5,212 bases of DNA from Gammaproteobacteria bacterium. GTDB taxonomy: Bacteria > Pseudomonadota > Gammaproteobacteria > Pseudomonadales > Pseudohongiellaceae. Below, in pieces: positions 1 through 5,167 of the stretch. The notes beneath the pieces are model-generated. The model searched no databases, was not told the DNA's origin, and worked only from the letters and a program-made list of their open reading frames with translations. Made by a program: the position numbers and the translations under genes. How positions within the stretch are numbered: position 1 is the first letter of the stretch; each line of letters begins with the position of its first letter. The stretch covers positions 1 to 5,212 of the forward strand of contig CANCGR010000243.1 in the NCBI GenBank assembly GCA_947377625.1. Reading direction: 5' to 3'.

Positions 1-2
1 TG

Positions 3-344
3 TACTTCGCCAATGCCTCGTTCATCGAAGACGAAATTTTCCGCACGCTGCAAACGCGGCAAGGGGTGCGCAACGTGATTCTGCTGTGCGCTGCCGTCAA
101 CGAAATTGATCTGAGTGCACTGGACGTTTTGTTCACAGTGAACAAACGCCTGCAAGCGATGCAGATCGGTTTTCATCTTTCGGAAGTAAAAGGTCCGGTG
201 ATGGATGCGCTGCAACTTACCGATTTTCTGCAGCAATTGAATGGCGAAGTGTTTCTGAGTCACAGCACAGCCGTGCACACGCTGCTCGAACGCGAGCTGC
301 AAAGCTATCGTGTACATCCTGAATTCCAGGACTTCCAGATCTAG
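3..344 (+). CDS. SulP family anion transporter, C-terminal STAS domain (5' end outside window)
   Basis: The reading frame is open from base 3, so the gene enters from the left edge and its start is not in the window. The 113 visible residues begin YFANASFIEDEIF, which matches the first strand of the STAS domain at the C-terminus of SulP transporters. The segment NEIDLSALDVL matches the conserved D-x-S/T region of STAS, and SEVKGPVMDAL is the typical following strand and helix. SulP proteins are inner-membrane carriers of sulfate, bicarbonate or other anions, and the STAS domain sits in the cytoplasm and regulates or stabilises the carrier. The transported anion cannot be inferred because the membrane part is missing. 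The gene stops at TAG and converges with the minus-strand carboxypeptidase gene, only 10 bp away. Family assignment is fairly secure. Confidence 0.85.
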   Translation, partial: YFANASFIEDEIFRTLQTRQGVRNVILLCAAVNEIDLSALDVLFTVNKRLQAMQIGFHLSEVKGPVMDALQLTDFLQQLNGEVFLSHSTAVHTLLERELQSYRVHPEFQDFQI

Positions 345-354
345 CCAGGTTTGC

Positions 355-1467
355 TTATTGGGCTTGCGCGGTCTGGTTTTCAGCCATTTTCTTGCGACCT
401 TCACGATCGAGCCAGCCGACCAAGTCTGACCACATCAACTTGATCTGGTCCGGCTGCGGCATGATGCCGGCCGAGGGCAACTCCAGCGTTACCACCGGAA
501 TGCTTTTGTTAAGCCCGGCATAATTGCCCAGTGAACCCGGGTAAACACCGAGCTGATGCAGATAGAGTTCGCCAATGTTGCGCGGCGCCTGGCGTGGGCC
601 GTCGAAATCCAGCAGATGATAGGGAGCATGCACCGACACAATCACGTCCGGTTTGAAATCGATCATCTGCTGCACGATCCAGCGCACTTCCGGCTCACTG
701 CCGGGTTTGCTGCCGGGGAAACGGCGCGGGTTACTACCGGTGCTGTCCTGCCAATAGCCAACAGCAGTAGCGCTCCAGTCTTCGGAAGGGAAATTACGGT
801 TGAGATCGACACCATTGGCGTTTTGGCGATTGGCCTGTTTGCCTTCAAGCAAACCATCGGGATTCACCAGCGGCGCAAAGCGCCAGTGATACTCACCTTC
901 CAGTGAATTCGCCGAGAACAGCTGCAGCCATTTGAAGACTATCGAAATCGACGAGTATTCGTCGCCGTGCACGCCGCCCATCAGCAATACACGGAATTCC
1001 TTGTTTTGTTTTTTGACGGGAAACACATCCTTGAACATCAGCGGCCGGCCATTGACTGAATAGCCACCGCCGAAGCGGAACAGCTGATCGAGACAGTCCT
1101 TGGTATTCACACTGGTCAGTTTGCTGCCGATCTGTGCGCACAGTTTGTCGACTTCGCCCTGATGCGCCGCCAACTCTTCCGAGCTGAGCGGAGCAGATCC
1201 CGCCATGGATGGCGCTGATGGCTGCTCCGCTTCTGCAGCAACGCCACTTGGCGCCGCACTCTTCGGCTGCACGGTGTAAGTGTGGGAATCGGCCTCAGCG
1301 TCGATAGCAGCATTGTCGGCTTCTTTGGCAGCAACCTCGGCTTCCGGCACTGTGCCGCCAACCTTGGCCTGGTCTGCACCGGCAGTTTTGTGATCGTCAG
1401 TGCAGCCCTGCAACAAGAGCAACAGTGCCACACAGCTGCACGCAGCCAGTTTCAAATATCTGATCAT
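355..1467 (-). CDS. Lipoprotein M14-family zinc carboxypeptidase (MpaA-like murein peptide amidase)
   Basis: This 370-residue protein has a lipoprotein signal peptide: charged MIRYLK, a leucine-rich core, and a lipobox L19-Q20-G21-C22, so it should be lipidated on Cys22 and anchored to a membrane facing the periplasm. Residues 23 to about 105 form an Ala/Glu/Ser/Pro-rich, low-complexity linker. The catalytic domain follows at about 120-355. Visible M14 residues are zinc ligands H167 and E170 (GGVHGDE), NPDG at 202-205, R214, the substrate-binding NR pair in GVDLNRNFP (N223, R224), the third zinc ligand H280 (SVHAP), and the catalytic glutamate E329 (VTLELPSAG). The active site looks complete. 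Relatives such as MpaA cut the gamma-D-Glu to diaminopimelate bond of murein peptides; that substrate is inferred here. MpaA itself is shorter and not a lipoprotein, so the anchor and linker are distinctive. Its ATG directly follows the stop of the transpeptidase gene, implying co-transcription and possible translational coupling. Confidence 0.88.
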   Translation of the reverse strand: MIRYLKLAACSCVALLLLLQGCTDDHKTAGADQAKVGGTVPEAEVAAKEADNAAIDAEADSHTYTVQPKSAAPSGVAAEAEQPSAPSMAGSAPLSSEELAAHQGEVDKLCAQIGSKLTSVNTKDCLDQLFRFGGGYSVNGRPLMFKDVFPVKKQNKEFRVLLMGGVHGDEYSSISIVFKWLQLFSANSLEGEYHWRFAPLVNPDGLLEGKQANRQNANGVDLNRNFPSEDWSATAVGYWQDSTGSNPRRFPGSKPGSEPEVRWIVQQMIDFKPDVIVSVHAPYHLLDFDGPRQAPRNIGELYLHQLGVYPGSLGNYAGLNKSIPVVTLELPSAGIMPQPDQIKLMWSDLVGWLDREGRKKMAENQTAQAQ

Positions 1468-2574
1468 CTAGAAATAATCGCCTTCATAAATAATTTTCCA
1501 GCCTTCATCGGTCTGGCGCCACAGCTGCTGCTTCTTGCCCTGCCAGTGATAATCGTCACTGGCATATTTTTGCCTGAACACAACATTCACCACATCAGAC
1601 TTCTCGGGCTCAACCACCATATTCACATCGCTTACCTCGACATGAATAAACTTTTTACTGCTGTTCAACTTGGTCTTGTAATCCGACCACGCAGATTTGT
1701 TGCGATGCAAATCCGAAAAATCCTGCGCATAAAAATCAAGATAATCGCCGGAATCGCGCGACTCCCAAGCTGAGCGCCAACGGTCGATGGCAAGCTGCAG
1801 TGACGTCCGCCGCTGATCCTGCTGGCTGGGGGCGACCCATTGCAACTCTTGCGAACTTAATACCATGGTAGTGCCGGGGCCTATTTCGCGTGCCAACGCG
1901 TCCAGACTGCGGTTGTCGATGACGATGCAACCTTCACTCGTCAAAAACGGCCGCTGCTGCGCCTGTTTCGGCAGCCCGTGCAACCAGATGCCGTGCCCGG
2001 TTCGCCCTGCCAATGCATCCAGCGCATTCGGATAATTGAGCGGATAGGCGCCAATGCCATAGTAGTCATCGAGCCCGGCATCATCCAGAAAAGACTCTAT
2101 GCGGTAAATGCCGATTGGCGTCTTGTTGTCACCCTCCCGTTTTTTGCCGATGCCTTGCTTGCCGATGGAAACAGGAATGCGTTTGCGCAGAACGACACCC
2201 GCACTCCCCAGATTTTCCAGCACATTGAGGCGACCTTGCTCCAGCTCAACCCACAACACGTAATGCGTCGTCGGTGCCAATGCCATTACGCCAATCGGTG
2301 CCAGCGGTTGCGGCTGAGCGCCGCTGGGCTGATTGGGCGCTGACCCATTGAGTGAGTGATAAAACATTTGCGGTGAGTCGAAATACTGGGGCGGCCTGGA
2401 GCCGGCTTGCGCGAGCACCTGGGAGCAGGAAAACACCAGCAGCCCACCGACACTCCGTGCACAAGCATGCAACAGCTTCTGCAGAGAGAAAGCCACTCCA
2501 CGGCTAGTGATGTTGTGCAGCTGGAGTTGGTCTTTCAACGTGGGAGCCTGGCGAGCCGAAGAGGTGAAAATCAA
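1468..2574 (-). CDS. Exported L,D-transpeptidase (YkuD fold) with C-terminal NTF2-like (Cds6-type) domain
   Basis: The protein is 368 residues if read from a TTG at 2574, but the true start is uncertain. A GTG at 2496 (residue 27) puts a good Sec signal peptide at the N-terminus (hydrophobic SVGGLLVF, cleavage after AQA at residue 57) and fits the candidate promoter better. After a Pro/Gln-rich linker, the YkuD catalytic domain spans about 103-240: the KTPIGIYRI strand, HGIWLHG with H194 and H199, and the nucleophile C216 in SEGCIVI. The arginine usual two residues after the cysteine is V218, as in the SxGCxxL-type subgroup. Residues about 255-368 (DRWRSAWESRD to the final GWKIIYEGDYF) look like an NTF2/SnoaL-like fold as found in Cds6-type L,D-transpeptidases. 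Such enzymes act in the periplasm, forming 3-3 cross-links or attaching or releasing proteins at diaminopimelate; which one applies here is unknown. It is the first gene of a pair with the M14 carboxypeptidase. Confidence 0.85.
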   Translation of the reverse strand: MIFTSSARQAPTLKDQLQLHNITSRGVAFSLQKLLHACARSVGGLLVFSCSQVLAQAGSRPPQYFDSPQMFYHSLNGSAPNQPSGAQPQPLAPIGVMALAPTTHYVLWVELEQGRLNVLENLGSAGVVLRKRIPVSIGKQGIGKKREGDNKTPIGIYRIESFLDDAGLDDYYGIGAYPLNYPNALDALAGRTGHGIWLHGLPKQAQQRPFLTSEGCIVIDNRSLDALAREIGPGTTMVLSSQELQWVAPSQQDQRRTSLQLAIDRWRSAWESRDSGDYLDFYAQDFSDLHRNKSAWSDYKTKLNSSKKFIHVEVSDVNMVVEPEKSDVVNVVFRQKYASDDYHWQGKKQQLWRQTDEGWKIIYEGDYF

Positions 2575-2581
2575 TGACGGC

Positions 2582-2610
2582 AGAATACTGAGGGTAAGTA
2601 GTCAAATCAA
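2582..2610 (-). promoter_or_regulatory. Candidate sigma-70 promoter for the transpeptidase/carboxypeptidase pair
   Basis: Read on the minus strand, TTGATT (2610-2605) and TATTCT (2587-2582) are separated by exactly 17 bp, close to the sigma-70 -35 and -10 consensus. Transcription would begin near 2575, almost on the TTG at 2574, so translation from the GTG at 2496 with a leader of about 80 nt would be more natural. A perfect 8-bp palindrome TAGCGCTA (2623-2630) lies just upstream of the -35 box and could be an operator, or chance. The rest of the gap 2575-2687 shows no small gene or clear terminator. The call rests only on box matching. Confidence 0.35.
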
Positions 2611-2687
2611 GCTGACAACCACTAGCGCTACCGTCCCTCCCAAGCCTGAACTACTAACTGTTGGAAAAGACGGCACTTGGTGAAGAG

Positions 2688-3233
2688 TCAACGCGGTGGC
2701 TGATCTGGTGGTTCGGCCGGTCCACCATCGGGCGGTGGCGGCAATGATCGCAGTGGCGGCGGCAGACGTGGCGGCCTGCCAGGCGGGCCATCAGGAAACA
2801 TCCCCGGAGGCGGGGGCATAAAGCCGCCGGGGGGCCGCTGCTGAAACTGGTTACGCAATTGCCGGCGACGCTCCTCCGGCAGATTCTGGAAATCTCGGAA
2901 GCGTTGCTGAATGGCCCGCTGTTGCTCAGGGTCGAGATCACGGAAGTTGTCAAAGCGGTCGCGAATCTGTTTGCGCTGCTCGGGACTGCGTTGTTGCCAG
3001 TCACGCAGGCGTTGCTGCGCCTGCTGCTGTTGCTCGGGAGTCAAGTTCTGCCAGCGCTGCGCACCCCGCAAAATATCCCGCTGCCGGGGCGGCGGTAGTT
3101 GGTCCCAGCTTTTCTCGAACGGCGCCAGCAATTGACGCTGGCTCTCACTGAGCTGACCCCAGGCAATAGCCCCCTGCGCCAGTGCCATAAGCGGCAGCAG
3201 CGACAGACAAATGATTGCAAGAAGGCGTTTCAT
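2688..3233 (-). CDS. Exported DUF3106 protein with 18-residue repeats and proline-rich tail
   Basis: This 181-residue protein starts with a clear Sec signal peptide (MKRLLAIICL, likely cleavage after ALA at residue 19), so it is probably periplasmic. Residues 28-132 consist of six units with an 18-residue period starting at L28, L46, L64, R82, L100 and L118. The best units begin LTPEQ, SPEQ or DPEQ, and an aromatic residue recurs at the same place in five of them (W43, W61, W79, F97, F115). Gln and Arg dominate, suggesting a long charged helical array. Residues 133-181 are a flexible tail with about 23 prolines. This matches the DUF3106 family, whose biochemical role is not known. The gene starts 12 bp after the anti-sigma-like gene and is last in the sigma operon, so it may be a periplasmic partner or output of that system; this is inference. 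The LTPEQ motif recalls the LTxxQ motifs of CpxP/Spy/CnrX-type periplasmic proteins. Confidence 0.82.
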   Translation of the reverse strand: MKRLLAIICLSLLPLMALAQGAIAWGQLSESQRQLLAPFEKSWDQLPPPRQRDILRGAQRWQNLTPEQQQQAQQRLRDWQQRSPEQRKQIRDRFDNFRDLDPEQQRAIQQRFRDFQNLPEERRRQLRNQFQQRPPGGFMPPPPGMFPDGPPGRPPRLPPPLRSLPPPPDGGPAEPPDQPPR

Positions 3234-3245
3234 TTCCGTTACCCG

Positions 3246-3644
3246 TTAGTTCTGGGCCAGCCACTGGTAAAACTCATAATCGGCGTACAAATCCAAGGCT
3301 TCTTTGTCGGCCAACAGTTCAATGTCTTCCATCGCGGCAGGGGCAGTGGTCTCAGCTTTGTGGGCATTCCAGCCAATATTGACAGCCACCACCAGTGCAC
3401 AAGCTGTCACCAAACCGCCAAACGGCACAAACAAACGCGACAAAGTCCAACGAGAACCCTGCTTCGCAACTGCAGCTGCGCGCATCGTGTGCAAGCGCGA
3501 CAAGGTATGACCATCCAACGCAGCACAACTGCGGTCCATTTCTCGCCGCACAACGGCCAGCAGCGCAGCATCCCGATCAACGGCTGCACTGATTGCCTGA
3601 GGCTCAAGGCCCACACTGGATTGCTTCTGTTCGTTAGTAGTCAT
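3246..3644 (-). CDS. Putative anti-sigma factor, single membrane span (DUF3619-like)
   Basis: The 132-residue protein has a soluble N-terminal part (1-70) rich in Ala and Arg, one strong transmembrane segment at about 71-92 (LFVPFGGLVTACALVVAVNI), and a short acidic C-terminal part ending LYADYEFYQWLAQN. A cytoplasmic head, one span and a periplasmic tail is the usual layout of anti-sigma factors. The ending resembles the D-x-Y-x-D-x-x-F-x-x-W-L tail of DUF3619-type proteins found beside ECF sigma genes. No HxxxCxxC zinc motif is present, so it is not a ZAS-type anti-sigma. The start is well supported: the ATG overlaps the sigma stop codon as ATGA, with GGGAG at 3656-3652 and a 7-nt spacer. 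Tight coupling to the sigma gene supports a partner role, but inhibition of the sigma is inferred from context and layout, not from a recognised binding domain. Confidence 0.7.
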   Translation of the reverse strand: MTTNEQKQSSVGLEPQAISAAVDRDAALLAVVRREMDRSCAALDGHTLSRLHTMRAAAVAKQGSRWTLSRLFVPFGGLVTACALVVAVNIGWNAHKAETTAPAAMEDIELLADKEALDLYADYEFYQWLAQN

Positions 3645-4273
3645 ACATGATCTCCCAGCTTTTCACGCAGAGCGGCCAGCGCTCGCGAATAATGGGTTTT
3701 CACACTTCCTTGGGCACATTTCATCACTTCAGCCGTTTGTTTTACATCGAGCCCTTCCCAGGCCCGCAGCAAAAATACCTGCTGTTGACGGTAGGGCAGC
3801 TTGGCCAGCGCGGCGTCCAGCGCCACCATGCCACCTTGGGTAGCCAGCAATTCTTCCGGTGTGCGCGCTGCCGGATCAGGCAGTTGATCCAAGCCATCGC
3901 TGTCATCGTCTTCATCGTCGCTGTGCAACCAACTGCGCAAGCGGTTGCGCACTGAACTGCGCCGATACCAATCGCGGATGCGACTCTGCAGAATGCAAAA
4001 AAACAGCGGAGCCAGATCGGCTTCGGCTTTGTTGCCGTAGTTTTCCACCAGTTTCAGCATCGTATCCTGCACGATGTCAAAGGCTTCGTCCTGATTGCCG
4101 GTGGCCAGCACTGCCATGCGATAGGCGCGCTTTTCGACCCCTGCCAGAAACCGGTCCAGCAAACGCTGCTGCATTGCCTGCGTGCTTTGCTCGCTTGGGT
4201 TTGCCTGTTGATCGTTATTACGGAGCATCGGCAATCCGTCTTGGTGCGAAGTACTTAAGGCTGCATTTGTCAT
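3641..4273 (-). CDS. RNA polymerase ECF-type sigma factor
   Basis: This 210-residue protein has the two-domain layout of an ECF (group IV) sigma factor. Region 2 covers about 38-105: GNQDEAFDIVQDTMLKLVENY is the typical core-binding helix, and RIRDWYRR (98-105) is the DNA-contacting end. Region 4 covers about 150-206: LPYRQQQVFLLRAWEGLDVKQTAEVM and GSVKTHYSRALAALREKL form the -35-recognising helix-turn-helix. Between them is an acidic linker (DDEDDDSDGLD, 119-129). No conserved sigma-1.1 or region 3 is present. The ATG at 4273 has a GGGG about 6 nt upstream; a second in-frame ATG at 4228 (residue 16) is also possible, since residues 1-35 look nonconserved. It directs RNA polymerase to a stress or envelope regulon that cannot be named here. 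Downstream are a membrane anti-sigma-like gene (4-bp overlap) and a DUF3106 gene. The ECF pair SbrI/SbrR of Pseudomonas is a possible comparison, not an established orthologue. Confidence 0.9.
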   Translation of the reverse strand: MTNAALSTSHQDGLPMLRNNDQQANPSEQSTQAMQQRLLDRFLAGVEKRAYRMAVLATGNQDEAFDIVQDTMLKLVENYGNKAEADLAPLFFCILQSRIRDWYRRSSVRNRLRSWLHSDDEDDDSDGLDQLPDPAARTPEELLATQGGMVALDAALAKLPYRQQQVFLLRAWEGLDVKQTAEVMKCAQGSVKTHYSRALAALREKLGDHV

Positions 4274-4287
4274 TGTTGCCCCGCCGG

Positions 4288-4306
4288 CCCGGCCTTGCTG
4301 GCCTGG
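4288..4306 (-). other. Short GC-rich hairpin in the sigma gene leader
   Basis: On the minus strand CCAGGCC and GGCCGGG flank the 5-nt loop AGCAA, giving a 7-bp stem with one A-G mismatch. It lies about 15 nt before the sigma ATG and just upstream of the GGGG ribosome-binding stretch. No T-tract follows, so it is not a convincing terminator. It could modulate translation initiation or be chance in GC-rich DNA. The rest of the 4274-4372 gap holds no small gene. Confidence 0.3.
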
Positions 4307-4372
4307 ATTGATCCTGTCTTGTCATGGATAACGCAACAGGGGCGAAACGGTTGACGGTCACCGCACGTTCAT

Positions 4373-4672
4373 TCAAGACAATTTGCCGGCGAAGTCCCTG
4401 CACAACGACGAGGACTGGGTCCACAGCACCGTGCGGGTAGCAGGGTCACTGAATTCCAGACTTTGCCCATCAGGGGCAGGCATGACCAGATAGGGGCGCG
4501 GCTCACCCCAGCTCGGGTAGAGATAAACGCCAGGGCCGTCATAAACCAAGGTAGTTTCAGCTTTGGCCAAACTGAACGAACCCAAACCCAGGCACGCTCC
4601 TGCACCCACAACTCCCGAATGCATCAGCGCTCTTCTTGTTAGCCCCACAGTTAGCCCCACAGTCAGCCCCAC
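4373..4672 (-). CDS. Small exported protein with Tat-like signal peptide, function unknown
   Basis: I do not recognise this 99-residue protein. It begins with three copies of a VGLT unit (first copy MGLT), followed by TRRALMHSG, a Gly/Ala/Leu-rich hydrophobic stretch, and AKA|E at about 38, which is a plausible Tat (twin-arginine R13-R14) or Sec signal peptide. The mature part is only about 60 residues (ETTLVYDGPGVYLYPSWGEP, then a PYLVMPAPDG segment). It has no known catalytic motif visible to me and a single cysteine at 91. The GTG start at 4672 is supported by GGGGGAG (4685-4679) with a 6-nt spacer; that ribosome site overlaps the stop of the DUF3237 gene by one base. Two further in-frame GTG codons at 4660 and 4648 lie in the repeat. 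The 12-bp spacing from the DUF3237 gene implies one operon. It may be a small partner or accessory subunit of a neighbouring enzyme encoded off the right edge. Confidence 0.65.
   Translation of the reverse strand: MGLTVGLTVGLTRRALMHSGVVGAGACLGLGSFSLAKAETTLVYDGPGVYLYPSWGEPRPYLVMPAPDGQSLEFSDPATRTVLWTQSSSLCRDFAGKLS
4637..4672 (-). repeat. Three tandem 12-bp repeats over the start codon of the small exported protein
   Basis: On the minus strand the units are GTGGGGCTGACT, GTGGGGCTAACT and GTGGGGCTAACA: three head-to-tail copies that differ only at positions 9 and 12. Each encodes V-G-L-T in frame, and each starts with a GTG that could serve as a start codon, with GGGG six bases before the next GTG. 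Gain or loss of a copy would keep the frame and only change the length of the signal peptide n-region. Confidence 0.9.
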
Positions 4673-4678
4673 GCTCGT

Positions 4679-4685
4679 CTCCCCC
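4679..4685 (-). promoter_or_regulatory. Strong ribosome binding site fixing the GTG start at 4672
   Basis: The minus strand reads GGGGGAG followed by six bases and then GTG. It shares one base with the TAG stop of the upstream DUF3237 gene, which suggests coupled translation. Its quality decides in favour of the first of the three repeated GTG codons. Confidence 0.7.
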
Positions 4686-5146
4686 TACTTCACGCGGTAA
4701 TAGGTGAATTGCGAGCGGTCAGGATTCGTCAAACGCTCACCGGTGCCCACGATCATGGTTCTGGCCAGCCATTCATGCGGCCCGGCCGGCGCTTCAAACA
4801 ACGGCGTCATGCGGAAATACAATTTGGTTTTGCCTGGATTGTCGGGATCAGGGCTGCGGTTGAGATAACCTCTGTTGTTGATGTAGATCCAGGTGCCGTC
4901 ATCAGCCTGCAACATGTAGTGGGTGTTGGCTTTGATGCCCTGGCTCACATCCTTGAAAATGGCAAAGTCCGCGCCGCTATAAGGCACAACCTTGCCACTG
5001 AGAAGTGGCCCGTAAATGGTGCCGCTGGCCGGCGGCACATAACCTTTGCCTCGGCGCGGCCCGACAAAATCGATACGCTCGGCAAAATTCATCGAAATCG
5101 AAAAGGCGTATTCAAGTTCAATTCCGGGGATCTGCAACTCAGCCAT
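4685..5146 (-). CDS. DUF3237 domain-containing protein
   Basis: The 153-residue protein has no signal peptide and is probably cytoplasmic. Almost its whole length matches the DUF3237 (UPF0311) pattern: an N-terminal FSISMNFAERIDFVGPRRG strand pair, a SGTIYGPLLSGKVVPYSGADF core, THYMLQADDGTWIYINNRGYL in the middle, and LYFRMTPLFEAP followed by HEWLARTMIVGTGER near the end. DUF3237 proteins are small beta-barrel-like proteins of unknown biochemical role, often found beside dehydrogenases or other small-molecule enzymes. The ATG start is supported by AGGAG (5156-5152) with a 5-nt spacer. The gene begins 21 bp after the stop of an upstream partial gene and is followed, 12 bp later, by the small exported protein, so the three probably form one transcript. 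Family assignment is firm; function is not known. Confidence 0.87.
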   Translation of the reverse strand: MAELQIPGIELEYAFSISMNFAERIDFVGPRRGKGYVPPASGTIYGPLLSGKVVPYSGADFAIFKDVSQGIKANTHYMLQADDGTWIYINNRGYLNRSPDPDNPGKTKLYFRMTPLFEAPAGPHEWLARTMIVGTGERLTNPDRSQFTYYRVK

Positions 5147-5167
5147 GTTTGCTCCTGGGTATGTTGC

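Noticed and set aside
1282..1773. Open frame of 163 codons on the + strand
   Set aside because: It spans the junction of two real minus-strand genes with clear catalytic motifs, so it is an antisense shadow.
2611..2687. Possible terminator after the DUF3106 gene
   Set aside because: Only a weak pairing (GCCGTC with GACGGT) across a loop of more than 30 bases was found, with no T-tract following.
3099..3650. Open frame of 183 codons on the + strand
   Set aside because: It lies antisense to the anti-sigma-like gene and the start of DUF3106, both well supported by signal or membrane segments and ribosome sites. Its translation shows no recognisable domain.
3859..4311. Open frame of 150 codons on the + strand
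   Set aside because: It is antisense to the sigma gene. Its Cys/Arg/Pro-rich translation is typical of a shadow frame in GC-rich DNA.
4315..4380. Inverted repeat TGTCTTG / CAAGACA around the stop of the small exported protein gene
   Set aside because: Only 7 bp match, with a loop of about 52 bases and no T-tract, so it is not a credible terminator. It could be chance.
4218..4424. Minus-strand open frame between the small exported protein and the sigma gene
   Set aside because: It overlaps the starts and ends of both neighbours in another frame, and has no recognisable motif.
4637..4676. CRISPR-like or mobile-element repeats
   Set aside because: The three 12-bp units are direct, adjacent, in frame and without spacers. 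They are a coding tandem repeat, not a CRISPR array or insertion-sequence end.
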